DNA from: Chloroflexota bacterium
GTDB taxonomy: Bacteria; Chloroflexota; UBA6077; JACCZL01
Direction of reading: 5' to 3'
Length of the DNA: 64,000 nucleotides
Assembly: GCA_020850535.1 (NCBI GenBank)
Contig: JADZEM010000068.1
Span: 62,001-126,000, forward strand
Each line of letters begins with the position of its first letter. Position 1 is the first letter of the stretch. The notes beneath the pieces are model-generated. The model searched no databases and was not told where the DNA came from. It saw nothing but the letters and a program-made list of their open reading frames with translations. This document shows, in pieces, positions 16,009 through 24,236 of the stretch. The position numbers and the translations under genes were made by a program.

Positions 16009-16389
16009 GTGAGGCTCGAGCGTGGCACTGTGGTGCTGTTGGAGCTCGATCCCACCGTCGGCCATGAGCAGCGGGGCGTCCGCCCGTGCATCGTCGTCAG
16101 TGACCCGGACGTGATCGCTGACCAGCGCTTTCCGCTGACCGCCGTCGTTCCTGTCACCGGAACGCCTGGCCAAGGGGCGCTCTATCCCAGCCTCCAGCCG
16201 GGTCGCAGTGGGCTGGCCAAACCGTCCTACGCGCTCATCGACCAGCTACGCTCCGTGGACAAGCGGCGCATCCGCCGTGTCTTCGGCGTGATCTCCAGCA
16301 GCGAGGTCGACGCCCTGGACGAGGGTCTGGTGCTCTTTCTCGGCCTCGGCGCGAAACCCACGTCGCCCGGAGCGCAGTCTAGCGACTAG
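16009..16389 (+). CDS. MazF/PemK-family mRNA endonuclease toxin
   Basis: A 126-residue protein of the PemK/MazF fold: RLERGTVVLLELDPTVGHEQ and GVRPCIVVSD at the N-terminus, LTAVVPVTGTP in the core, LAKPSYALIDQLRSVDKRRI (the S-x-x-x-x-D-Q region), then VFGVISSSEV. Members cut mRNA at short sequences and are inhibited by the cognate antitoxin. The GTG at 16009 follows the antitoxin stop by two bases. A TTG at 15991 would extend it by six residues, but overlap makes that less likely. Stand-alone operation as an element-stabilising TA system is the simplest reading. Confidence 0.9.
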   Translation: MRLERGTVVLLELDPTVGHEQRGVRPCIVVSDPDVIADQRFPLTAVVPVTGTPGQGALYPSLQPGRSGLAKPSYALIDQLRSVDKRRIRRVFGVISSSEVDALDEGLVLFLGLGAKPTSPGAQSSD

Positions 16390-16590
16390 ACGCGGCGTTC
16401 GTGCTGCCGTTCTCGCAGCCATTCCTGGCTACGGCTTCGGGTCCAGGATCCGTCAAGCTCTGGGCCGATCGGCGATCCTGAGCGAACCGCGCGCTCGCGC
16501 GGCGCCAGTCACACGACGCTCGTCGTTGCCGCGCTCCGGCATCGGACTGCCCCCGGCGACACCCCGCACCTGCGTCGGCCGACAGCGCTG

Positions 16591-16700
16591 GCGGCCCCGG
16601 GGGCACGAATAACTCGTCGTGCGATTCGTCCCTCCCTCGGCCGGGGGCCCTCCTGGTAGGCCGCCGCCGGGCGGTCCGAAACTGGCTGCATCATAGGGGG
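16591..16700 (+). repeat. Direct repeat, copy B
   Basis: The second copy of the repeat at 15088, same orientation, about 109 nt. It shares the opening GCGGCCCCGGGGGCACGAA, ACTCGTCG, the central CCTGGTAGGC, and the closing CGAAACTGGCTGCATCAT. It lies about 200 nt after the MazF-like stop, so the two copies frame a 1.4-kb TA cassette. Its inner segment is longer and can form a CCGCCGCCGGGCGG stem. Confidence 0.65.
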
Positions 16701-16805
16701 TTAACGGGTTGCGCACGCCGCACCCGGACCGCGGCCCCCGGGCCGTCCGATGCCGAGGGCCGCTCGACCATGGCCGCCCCCGCCGATCCGCTGTCGCCCC
16801 GCGGC

Positions 16806-17411
16806 CTACCTGACCTGACGCCCTGGACCGCGACGGATTTGACTGGGGGTAGCTGGCGATCTGCGGGGCGTCAGCGTTGGCGCTGCGAGGCCGTCCGGCC
16901 CAGTCGCGACGCCATCCACGGCGCGCGGACGGGGAGCCAGCTGGCCGTCCACACCTGGCCGTCCAGACTGTTCCTCGACGCTGGCCCCGGGCGCGGTCAG
17001 TCCCTCGAGGACTCGGATCCGCTCGACGATTCCCACCAGCGCGTCGACCGTCGCGGGCGACAGTCCGGCGAGCCGACCGACGAGACGGCGGACGGCATCG
17101 TCGCGGAGCGCGAGCACGATGGCCGGGTCCTCGCTCGTCGGCGACGCGGGCTCGTCGTCGAAGAAGTAGCCGCACGGCACGCCGAAGAAGGCGGCCAGGG
17201 CCTGGAGGTGGCTGCGACGCGGGTCGGTCGCCCGCCCCGTCCGGAGCTCCCAGAGGTAGGTCGGGGAGATGGTCGGGCCGCCGGCCGCCGCGATCGCCCG
17301 CGCTGCCTCGCCGGTCGTGTACGGGCGCCCGCGGGGGGAACGCGCGGTTCGGAAGAGACGGTCGAGACGGTCAGCCAGGGTCTCCCCGGGCGCCGGCTCG
17401 CCATCCAGCAT
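16806..17411 (-). CDS. XRE-family transcriptional regulator
   Basis: A 201-residue protein: MLDGEPAPGETLADRLDRLF, a HTH of the EspR-like type with the recognition region PTISPTYLWELRTGRATDP, then a middle helix with FFGVPCGYFFDD. A helical domain (RDDAVRRLVGRLAGLSPATVDALVGIVERI) and a disordered tail follow. GAGGGAG sits six bases before the ATG at 17411. It is divergent from the Tad locus and is a good candidate for its regulator; the 8-bp-arm inverted repeat near 17591 could be its operator. Similar regulators occur beside Tad or ESX-like loci in high-GC bacteria. Confidence 0.8.
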   Translation of the reverse strand: MLDGEPAPGETLADRLDRLFRTARSPRGRPYTTGEAARAIAAAGGPTISPTYLWELRTGRATDPRRSHLQALAAFFGVPCGYFFDDEPASPTSEDPAIVLALRDDAVRRLVGRLAGLSPATVDALVGIVERIRVLEGLTAPGASVEEQSGRPGVDGQLAPRPRAVDGVATGPDGLAAPTLTPRRSPATPSQIRRGPGRQVR

Positions 17412-17550
17412 GTTCCGCTCCCTCAGCCGCCGCGCTCGCACGTCGCCCGTGACTCGAAGGCCCGGCGCGCGAGCGGACCGCGCGAGTATAGCGCATAGCC
17501 GCGATCCCTCAAGTGGATTGGCTGGGTGGACCGACGGCTCACGGCGGAGG

Positions 17551-17608
17551 TTGCGTACACCGTCCACGCAAGCGTATAAGACCAGCATGTGATCCACATG
17601 TGTGGATC
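17551..17608 (+). promoter_or_regulatory. Probable Tad-operon promoter with overlapping inverted repeat
   Basis: TTGCGT (17551) and TATAAG (17575) are 18 bp apart and read toward the Tad genes. Immediately after the -10 lies the inverted repeat GATCCACA-TG-TGTGGATC (17591-17608), a position suited to a repressor. The patch is the most AT-rich in this part of the window. The -35 match is weak. Confidence 0.45.
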
Positions 17609-17636
17609 GTGCGTCGGCAGAGCTCAAGGGGGAGCG

Positions 17637-17936
17637 ATGGCCGGGGCGGCGCCACGGAGGCGGGAGGCGGCGAGCGTACTCCGCATCGCGGTGGGGCCGG
17701 CTGCGTCCCGCGCCGGTCGATCCACCGCCCCCGCTCGACCGCCGAGCGCGCTGGGCCGGGCCGACGCCGTGCGGACGGCCCGTGCCAGCGGCCCCGCGTC
17801 GGCTCCGCTCTGGGCGGCGACGCGGGGCACGTGGTTGGTGGGGGAAAGGCCGGCCGGTTCGTCCCGCCGCGGCACCGTCCCCCGTACCTCCCTGCTGCAT
17901 GACCGCCGTCTGGTCGCCGGGGGGGTGGGCCGATGA
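17637..17936 (+). CDS. Small protein leading the Tad operon
   Basis: A 99-residue basic protein (MAGAAPRRREAASVLRIAVG...). Support is contextual: AAGGGGGAG just before the ATG, GC-rich third positions, and an ATGA overlap with the CpaB-like gene at its end. Composition is Ala/Arg/Pro-rich and no fold is evident, so it might instead be a leader peptide or a non-coding transcript leader. Confidence 0.45.
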   Translation: MAGAAPRRREAASVLRIAVGPAASRAGRSTAPARPPSALGRADAVRTARASGPASAPLWAATRGTWLVGERPAGSSRRGTVPRTSLLHDRRLVAGGVGR

Positions 17937-18628
17937 GTGTCGGGGTGCTGACGCCGGCCCGGGCGGTACGCCGGCCGTGGCGCGCCGATCCGCGGGCGCT
18001 GCTCGGGGCCGGGCTGGTCCTCGTCGGGATCGTCGGGTACGTGGCCGTGGCCGGACTCACCGCCGACACGCGGGCGGTCGTCGTCGCGGCCCGCGACCGG
18101 CCGGCCGGCGCCCGGCTCGCGCCCGGCGACCTGGCGGTTGCCCGGGTCCGGGTCGACGACGCGATCTACGCCGCGGCGATCCGTGGCGACGAGCTGGAGT
18201 CGCTGGCCGGCCGGACGCTGCCGACGCCGCTTTACGCCGGCCAGGTCCTCGCGCGGGCCCAGGTCGTCGACCGCCCGCCCCCGGCCCCGGGCCAGGTGCT
18301 GATGACGGTCGCGGTCCCGCCCGAGCGGGCCGTCGGCGGCCAGCTCCGACCGGGCGACCTCGTCCGGGTGCTGGCGACCGAGAACGGGCCGGGCGGACGG
18401 GCGGTCGTGGCCGTGCCCCGGGCGACGATCGTCGAGCTGGGGCGCGAGTCCCTGCCGGGGGTAGCGACGGGGCGAGGCGACGGGCCGCCGCTCGCCTGGG
18501 CGACGCTGCTGCTCGGCGAGGCCGAGGCGGTGGGGCTCGCCCAGGCCAAGAACACCGGCCAGCTCGACCTGGCGCTCCTGCCGCCGGAGGCCGAGCCACC
18601 CGGCGAGGCGGGAGGCGGGTCCCGATGA
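17933..18628 (+). CDS. cpaB: SAF-domain pilus assembly protein, CpaB-like
   Basis: A 231-residue protein with a basic N-terminus, one membrane segment (ALLGAGLVLVGIVGYVAVAGL, residues about 22-43) and a periplasmic SAF domain (VVVAARDRPAGARLAPGDL through YAGQVLARAQVV). A second strand-rich half (GQVLMTVAVPPERAVGG and RPGDLVRVLATE) matches the RcpC/CpaB layout. CpaB/RcpC is the inner part of the Tad secretion channel or its stabiliser. It begins the conserved cpaB-cpaE-cpaF-tadB-tadC order. Confidence 0.85.
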   Translation: MSVGVLTPARAVRRPWRADPRALLGAGLVLVGIVGYVAVAGLTADTRAVVVAARDRPAGARLAPGDLAVARVRVDDAIYAAAIRGDELESLAGRTLPTPLYAGQVLARAQVVDRPPPAPGQVLMTVAVPPERAVGGQLRPGDLVRVLATENGPGGRAVVAVPRATIVELGRESLPGVATGRGDGPPLAWATLLLGEAEAVGLAQAKNTGQLDLALLPPEAEPPGEAGGGSR

Positions 18629-18638
18629 GGGTGCACCA

Positions 18639-19973
18639 GTGAGCGCGACGCTCCGGCTCCGACCGGCTCGGCTCGCGATCGGGCTCGGCAACCCGGCCGC
18701 CGAGGCGGCGCTGCTCCCGCTGCTGGCGGCCGCCGACGACCTGGAGGTCGCGGCGCGCTGCCTGGGGGCTGAGGAGCTGCTGGCGGCCGCCCGCGACCCC
18801 GCGATCGACGCCGTGCTCGTCTCGCTCGACCTGCACCGCCTGACGTCGGAGCTGCTCGCCGAGCTGGCGAACGATCGGCCGTCGCTCGTCGTGCTCGCCC
18901 CGGTCGGGGCGCCGCCGGACCTGCCGGGCCTGGTGGTGCCGGCCGAGGCCGAGCCGGCCGAGGTCCTCCAGGCGCTCCGCCTGGCCGTCGGCGGCCCGGT
19001 GGTCTCGGTCGCGGCGGCGCGTGGTCCCGCCTCGCGCGAGGAGCCGCCGCCCGCCCCGGGCTCCGAGGTGGACGACACTCGCGTGAGCGGGCTGGTCGCG
19101 GTCGCCGGCCCGCCGGGTGCCCCGGGCCGGACGACGGTCGCCCTCGGCGTGGCGGCGGGGCTGGGCACGATCGCGCCGACCGTGCTCGTCGAGGCGGACG
19201 CGACCGCCCCGAGCGTCGCGGCGTACCTCGACCTCGACCCGTCCCGCAACGCCTTCATGCTGGCCCACGCGGACCCCGTGACGCCCCAGGACTGGGAGGA
19301 GACCCTGGCCCAGGAGCTCCAGCCGCTCGACCGCGCCCGCAGCCCGCACGCGGTCGTGCTGTGCGGGGTGCCGAAGCCGGAGATGCGCGGGGCCTTGCGT
19401 CCGGCCTTCGTCGCGCAACTGCTCGACGAGCTGGGCCGCCGCTACCGCTATGTGGTAGTGGACCTCGGCCCGGACCCGCTCGGGACGGAACGGTCGCTCG
19501 GTGTGCCGACGCTCGACCGGGCCGAGGCGATCCTGGTCGTCACAGGGGCCGAGCTGGTCGGGCTGCATCGTGCGCGCGGGCTGCTCGCGACGCTCCGGGC
19601 TCGGCCGGGGCCCGATAGACTGGCGCTCGTCGTCAACCGCCACGACCCGAAGCGTCACCACGCGCGGCGGGAGATCGAGTGGGCGCTGGAGACCCCGGCC
19701 GCGGCGATGATCCCCTACGACTGGGGCGGCGTGCAGCGGGCGGCCGCCGCCCAGCGCCCGGTCGTGCTCGAGGGTCGCGGCGGGGCCGCCCAGGCGCTGC
19801 TGGAGCTGGCCGGCCGGGTCCACGGTCGGCGGCTGCGGCTGCCGCCGGATCCGGAGCGGCCGGCTCGGTGGGCGTGGGCGGCACGCCGGCCGGGCTGGCC
19901 CAAGCGGCGCCCGCGGCCGGCCCCGGCTCCAGCCTCGGCTCCGGCGCCTGAGAGGGCATCAGATGGTCGCTGA
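18639..19973 (+). CDS. cpaE: CpaE-like ParA-type ATPase with an atypical P-loop
   Basis: A 444-residue protein: an N-terminal receiver-like alpha/beta domain (1-130) without clear phosphorylation residues, a linker, then a ParA/MinD-fold domain (about 155-400). The deviant Walker A, normally K-G-G-x-G-K-T, reads AGPPGAPGRTTVALG: the first lysine is absent and the second is Arg. The 'switch' strand is TVLVEADATAPSVAAYLD. CpaE/TadZ localises the Tad machine at the cell pole. The Lys-to-Arg change is common in high-GC Tad loci, so low ATPase activity is plausible. GTG start at 18639; it overlaps CpaF by 11 nt. Confidence 0.8.
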   Translation: MSATLRLRPARLAIGLGNPAAEAALLPLLAAADDLEVAARCLGAEELLAAARDPAIDAVLVSLDLHRLTSELLAELANDRPSLVVLAPVGAPPDLPGLVVPAEAEPAEVLQALRLAVGGPVVSVAAARGPASREEPPPAPGSEVDDTRVSGLVAVAGPPGAPGRTTVALGVAAGLGTIAPTVLVEADATAPSVAAYLDLDPSRNAFMLAHADPVTPQDWEETLAQELQPLDRARSPHAVVLCGVPKPEMRGALRPAFVAQLLDELGRRYRYVVVDLGPDPLGTERSLGVPTLDRAEAILVVTGAELVGLHRARGLLATLRARPGPDRLALVVNRHDPKRHHARREIEWALETPAAAMIPYDWGGVQRAAAAQRPVVLEGRGGAAQALLELAGRVHGRRLRLPPDPERPARWAWAARRPGWPKRRPRPAPAPASAPAPERASDGR

Positions 19974-21342
19974 GCGGCGCGGCGGGGTGGCGGGTGGCCG
20001 GCCGGTCGGCCCGGAGCGCGAGGCCGAGCGGGCGCTGCGCGACGCGGTCCGCGCGGCCCTGGACGGGCGCGTGCGCCAGGGGACGCTCGACGAGGGACGC
20101 ATGCTGCGGCCGGGTCCCGAGGAGGAGGCCGAGGTCCGCAAGGAGATCCGGCGGCTGATCGCCGAGCACCAGCGAGTGGCCCGCACCTCCGGGGGCGTCG
20201 TCCTGGCCGACGAGGCCGCGACCGAGGCGCGGCTGGTCGACGCGCTGCTGAAGCTCGGCATCCTCCAGCCGCTGCTCGACGACGGGTCGATCGAGGAGAT
20301 CGAGGTCAACGGGCCGAGCCGGGTGTTCGTCGTCCGCGACGGGCGGACGGAGCTGCTGCCGGAGCTGTACTTCGACGACGACGAGGAGCTGCGGCGGCTG
20401 GTGAAGCGGATCGTCGGGCCGCTCGGGCGGCGGCTGGACGAGGCCTCGCCGATGGTCGACGTCCGTCTGCCGGACGGCTCGCGCCTGAACGCGGTCATCC
20501 CGCCGGCCGCGGAGTTCACGGCGGTCACGATCCGCAAGTTCCTGCTGCGAGCCCAGTCGCTCGACCAGCTGGTGCGGCTCGGGACGCTGCCGGCGGCCGT
20601 CGCCCAGTTCCTGGATGCGGCCGTCCGGGGCGGCGTCAACATCCTGGTGAGCGGGCCGACCGGGAGCGGCAAGACGACCCTCCTCAACGCCCTCGGGGCC
20701 GCCATCGTCGGGCTGAACGAGCGGATCGTGGTGGTCGAGGAGACGGCCGAGCTGAAGCTCTCGAAGCTGCCGAACGCGGTCTCGCTCCAGGGGCGCGCGG
20801 CGAACGTCGAGGGGGCCGGCGAGATCACGATCCGGGATCTCGTCCGCAACGCGCTGCGGATGCGGCCGACCCGGATCGTCGTCGGCGAGGTCCGCGGGGC
20901 CGAGGCGCTCGACATGCTCGACGCGATGAACACCGGCCACGACGGCAGCCTGACGACGATCCACGGCAACAGCCCTAGAGACGCGCTGGCCCGCCTGCGG
21001 GTCCTGGCGCTGCGGGCCGAGGAGCGGGTCCCGGCCGAGGCGCTCGGCGAGATGATCGCCTCGACGGTCGGGTTGGTCGTCCAGCTCCGCCTGGACCCCC
21101 GGAGCGGCGAGCGGCGGGTCTCGGGCGTGTTCGAGGTCACCGGGCTCGAGGGCGCGACGATCGTCGGCCAGGACCTGTGGACGATCGACGACGGGGGGCG
21201 CCTGGCGTGGACCGGCCGCCAGCCCCGCTGCCTGGAGCGGATCGCGGCGCGGGGAATCGACTACACCCCGCCCCCGGCGGTCGCCCGCCCCCGGCGAGGT
21301 GGCGCGGCGGCCGGGGCGCGCGCCGGCGAGGGCGGCCGGTGA
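19963..21342 (+). CDS. cpaF: CpaF/TadA secretion ATPase
   Basis: A 459-residue type II/IV secretion ATPase. The N-terminal helical domain is followed by SIEEIEVNGPSRVFV and a catalytic core with Walker A GPTGSGKTTLLNALGA, the Asp box VVVEETAELKL, Walker B RIVVGEVRGAEALDML, and the His box GHDGSLTTIHGNS. It is the hexameric motor that powers Tad pilus assembly at the inner membrane. All catalytic motifs are intact, in contrast to the CpaE-like neighbour. The C-terminus carries a short basic tail beyond the usual end. Confidence 0.95.
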   Translation: MVAERRGGVAGGRPVGPEREAERALRDAVRAALDGRVRQGTLDEGRMLRPGPEEEAEVRKEIRRLIAEHQRVARTSGGVVLADEAATEARLVDALLKLGILQPLLDDGSIEEIEVNGPSRVFVVRDGRTELLPELYFDDDEELRRLVKRIVGPLGRRLDEASPMVDVRLPDGSRLNAVIPPAAEFTAVTIRKFLLRAQSLDQLVRLGTLPAAVAQFLDAAVRGGVNILVSGPTGSGKTTLLNALGAAIVGLNERIVVVEETAELKLSKLPNAVSLQGRAANVEGAGEITIRDLVRNALRMRPTRIVVGEVRGAEALDMLDAMNTGHDGSLTTIHGNSPRDALARLRVLALRAEERVPAEALGEMIASTVGLVVQLRLDPRSGERRVSGVFEVTGLEGATIVGQDLWTIDDGGRLAWTGRQPRCLERIAARGIDYTPPPAVARPRRGGAAAGARAGEGGR

Positions 21343-21461
21343 GTCGGATCGGCAAACGGTCGCCCGTGCCCCCGGGGTGATCCGGGAGCAGGCCGGGAGC
21401 ACGGGCTCATAAGGTGGGAGCGGTGGTCACGTCCGAGGGGGCGTGCGGAGGAGACGCGACG

Positions 21462-22322
21462 ATGGAGCGGCCGCTGATCACGCTGCTGCTGGCCCTGTCG
21501 TTCGGGGCCGGCCTGGGGCTGCTCTACGGCGGGCTCGTCGACCCGCGCCCGCCGCGACCCGGCCCGGGCCCGGTTGCCCGGCTGCTGGCGCGGGCCGGAC
21601 TTGCCGACGTGTCGCCGCGCGAGTTCGTGCTGGTCTCGACGCTGGCCGGACTGGCGGCCGCAGTCGCCGCCCAGGTGGCCCTCGGCTGGACGGCCGTCTC
21701 GGTGCTGGCCGGGGTGCTGGGCACCGCCGTGCCGCTCGGCTACTACCTCCGTCGCCAGGAGGTCCGTCGCGCCCGGGTCCAGGCGGCGCTGGTCGACGCC
21801 CTGGCCCAGCTCCGCGACACGGTGCGAGCGGGCCTGAGTGTCGAGGAGGGCGTGGCGGCCCTCGCCCGGAGCGGGCCGCAGGCCCTGCGCGCCGAGTTCG
21901 CCCGCCTGGCCCAGGACGCGCGGCTCGACGGCTTCGCGGCGGGGTTGGGCCGGATGCGGGAGCGGCTGGCCGACCCGGTCTTCGATATGGCGGCGGTCGC
22001 GCTCCAGACGAACGACCGCCTGGGCGGCCGGCAGGTCGTGCCGGTCCTCGATCGGCTGGCCCAGGCCAGCCGCGGCGAACTGCGGGTCCAGGAGGAGCTG
22101 CGGGCCTACCGGGCGCGGACGGTGCTCTCGGCGCGGGTCGTGGCGGCCGTGCCGGTCGTCCTGCTGGTGGCCATCCGCTGGATCAATCCGGAGTACCTGG
22201 CCGTGTTCGACGCGCCCGCGGGCCAGGCGGTGCTCGCGCTGTGCGCGGCGAGCGTCGCGGTCGGCTACGGTGCGATGCTCTGGACGGCGCGCACGCCGGG
22301 CCAGCCGCGGGTGCTCCGATGA
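21462..22322 (+). CDS. tadB: TadB-like inner-membrane platform protein
   Basis: A 286-residue protein starting MERPLITLLLALSFGAGLGL, with GGAGGAG upstream of the ATG. Two N-terminal membrane segments, a cytoplasmic T2SF domain (VDALAQLRDTVRAGLSVEEGV through LGGRQVVPVLDRLAQ), and two C-terminal membrane segments (VVAAVPVVLLVAIRWI and AVLALCAASVAVGYGAML) give the standard TadB topology. It anchors the pilus motor in the membrane together with TadC. The gap of about 119 nt after CpaF contains no gene. Confidence 0.9.
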   Translation: MERPLITLLLALSFGAGLGLLYGGLVDPRPPRPGPGPVARLLARAGLADVSPREFVLVSTLAGLAAAVAAQVALGWTAVSVLAGVLGTAVPLGYYLRRQEVRRARVQAALVDALAQLRDTVRAGLSVEEGVAALARSGPQALRAEFARLAQDARLDGFAAGLGRMRERLADPVFDMAAVALQTNDRLGGRQVVPVLDRLAQASRGELRVQEELRAYRARTVLSARVVAAVPVVLLVAIRWINPEYLAVFDAPAGQAVLALCAASVAVGYGAMLWTARTPGQPRVLR

Positions 22323-22332
22323 GGGCGCACCC

Positions 22333-23388
22333 GTGAACGACCCCTTCGGGCTCCCAGACCTCGGCTGGCTGGCCGACCCTGCCGCGCGGGCCGCGGCCTG
22401 GGCAGTGCTGGTCGAGCGGCTCGGCCGGTTCGACCCGACGGCGGTCCGGCCGGGCGGGCTGCTCTGGCCGGCCCTGGTCGGGCTCGGGTTGTACCTGCTG
22501 CTGGTGGCCCAGCCGATCGGGCGGCCGAAGCCGGACCTGGTCGAGCGGCTGCGGCGGCTCGACGTGGACGAGCGGGTCCGCTGGGAGCTCGGGGCCGAGC
22601 GACTGCCGCTGTTCCGGTCGCGGCTGCTCGAGGCCCTCCTGCGGCCGGTCCTCGACGACGTCGGGGCGCTGCTGCGGAGCCTGCTCGGCCGGCTCGGGCT
22701 GGCCGGCGGCCGCGACCTGGAGGCCAGGCTGGCTGTCGCCCGACCGGGCGTGACGGCTTCCCAGCACTACGGCGAGAAGCTGGCGGTCGCGCTGGTGGCC
22801 GGTGCGTTCGTCCCGCTCGGGGCCTCTCTCGGGGTGCTCCCGTTCGGCTGGGCGACGCCGTGGATCGCGGCGCTGGTGGCGGGACTCGGCTTTGCCGCAC
22901 CGGACTGGGAGCTGGAGCGGCGGCTGCGGACCCTGCGGGCCGCCTGCGCCCACGAGCTGCCGGCCCTGGTGGACTTGCTCGCGATCGCGACCTCGGCCGG
23001 CTACGCCGTCGAGCAGGGGCTGGAGCTGGTCGTCCGCGAGGGGACGGGAGCGGCGGCTCGCGAGCTGCGGCGGGCGACCCGCGAGGCGGCGCTCGGGCAG
23101 GCCCCGCTGGTCGAGGCGCTCGAGGCGGCCGCGCGGCGGGTCGGGGCACCCGAGCTCTCGCAGCTGGTGACCACGCTGCGGGCCGCCCAGGAGCAGGGCC
23201 TGCCGCTCGGGCCGGCGCTCGCGGCCCAGGCCGAGGTGCTCCGCGACCGACGGCGGCTGGCGGTGCTCGAGGAGGGCGGCAAGGCGAACGTCCGGATGGT
23301 GATCCCGGTCGCCGTGTTCATCCTCCCGGTGCTGTTCATCATCCTGCTCGTCCCGGCGGCGGTGTCGCTGCTGGGGTTCGGGGGATAG
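22333..23388 (+). CDS. tadC: TadC-like inner-membrane platform protein
   Basis: A 351-residue protein, GTG start at 22333, ten bases after TadB. One membrane segment near residue 40-60 (LVGLGLYLLLVAQPI), two adjacent central segments (ALVAGAFVPLGASLGVLPF and WIAALVAGLGFAAPDW), the T2SF cytoplasmic domain (AHELPALVDLLAIATSAGYAVEQGL in part), and a C-terminal segment (VAVFILPVLFIILLVPAAVS). It pairs with TadB as the platform of the Tad pilus. Confidence 0.9.
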   Translation: MNDPFGLPDLGWLADPAARAAAWAVLVERLGRFDPTAVRPGGLLWPALVGLGLYLLLVAQPIGRPKPDLVERLRRLDVDERVRWELGAERLPLFRSRLLEALLRPVLDDVGALLRSLLGRLGLAGGRDLEARLAVARPGVTASQHYGEKLAVALVAGAFVPLGASLGVLPFGWATPWIAALVAGLGFAAPDWELERRLRTLRAACAHELPALVDLLAIATSAGYAVEQGLELVVREGTGAAARELRRATREAALGQAPLVEALEAAARRVGAPELSQLVTTLRAAQEQGLPLGPALAAQAEVLRDRRRLAVLEEGGKANVRMVIPVAVFILPVLFIILLVPAAVSLLGFGG

Positions 23389-23484
23389 GGAGGTGGGGAC
23401 GACAGGACGGCGAGCGCGAGGCGGGGGCGGCGCCGGGGCGGCGCCGAGGTCAGTGACGCGGCGGGCAGAGCGCGGGAGGCAGAG

Positions 23485-23727
23485 GTGTCCGAGCTTCGCT
23501 GGTGGATGGACTGCGTCTGGCTGATGGTGGCGGCCCGGCTCCCGGCCGGGCGGCGGTTGGCGACGGCCGGGCTGGCCGGCCAGTCGCTGGTCGAGTACGC
23601 GCTGGTGATCGGGGTGATCGCCCTGCTGGCGATCGCCGGACTGACGGCCTTCGGCAACGGGATCAGTCAGCTCTTCAGCTCGATCCTCAGTCGAGTGACC
23701 GGGGCCGTCGGCGGGGGCGGGGGATAG
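23485..23727 (+). CDS. flp: Flp-family type IVb pilin
   Basis: An 80-residue prepilin. A basic leader of about 30 residues ends in G-Q-S-L-V-E-Y-A, the prepilin peptidase site with the conserved Glu at position +5 region, followed by the hydrophobic helix LVIGVIALLAIAGLTAFGNG and a short glycine-rich end. It is the major subunit of the Tad/Flp pilus. GTG start with GGGAGG seven bases upstream. The cognate peptidase is probably the gene at 30766. Confidence 0.9.
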   Translation: MSELRWWMDCVWLMVAARLPAGRRLATAGLAGQSLVEYALVIGVIALLAIAGLTAFGNGISQLFSSILSRVTGAVGGGGG

Positions 23728-23729
23728 TG

Positions 23730-24236
23730 ATGCGCGCCCGGGCGAGCGCCGACGCGGACGGGGCGACCGCCGGCGTCGCCGTGCCGCGGCCCCGGCCCTC
23801 CGGCCGCGAGGAGCGGCGACCCCGCCGGCTGCGACGACAGGTCGAGCGGGGCCAGGCGCTGGTTGAGACGGCCCTGGCGTTCCCGATCCTGGTCTTGGCG
23901 GCCTACGCGATGGTCCAGGTGGTCCTCTACGTCCACGCGCGGACCGTCGTGGTCGCCGCCGTCCAGGAAGGCGCCCGGGCGGCCGTGACGGGCGGCGACG
24001 GGATGGGGCGAGCGCGCGAGGTGCTCCAGGCCGGCTTGGGCCCGAGCGGCCGTCGGCTGTTCGTGAACACCCGCATCGAGCTCGGCGCTACGGGCGGCGA
24101 GGCCTGGGTCGTGTCCGCCGACGGGACCTGGCCGGTCCACGTCGGGCTGACCCGCATCGAGGTGCCGCTCCGCGCCGAGGCGCGCGTCAGCGGCGAGTTC
24201 TTCCGCGGCGGCCCGCCGGGAGGGCCGGGGCGATGA
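23730..24236 (+). CDS. TadE-like pseudopilin
   Basis: A 168-residue protein with a long basic N-terminus (about 45 residues), then GQALVETALAFPILVLAAYAM, the TadE prepilin-like cleavage region and transmembrane helix. A C-terminal extracytoplasmic domain contains FVNTRIELGAT and VGLTRIEVPLRAEARV. It is processed like Flp and helps initiate pilus assembly. The ATG at 23730 follows the pilin stop by two bases. Confidence 0.85.
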   Translation: MRARASADADGATAGVAVPRPRPSGREERRPRRLRRQVERGQALVETALAFPILVLAAYAMVQVVLYVHARTVVVAAVQEGARAAVTGGDGMGRAREVLQAGLGPSGRRLFVNTRIELGATGGEAWVVSADGTWPVHVGLTRIEVPLRAEARVSGEFFRGGPPGGPGR

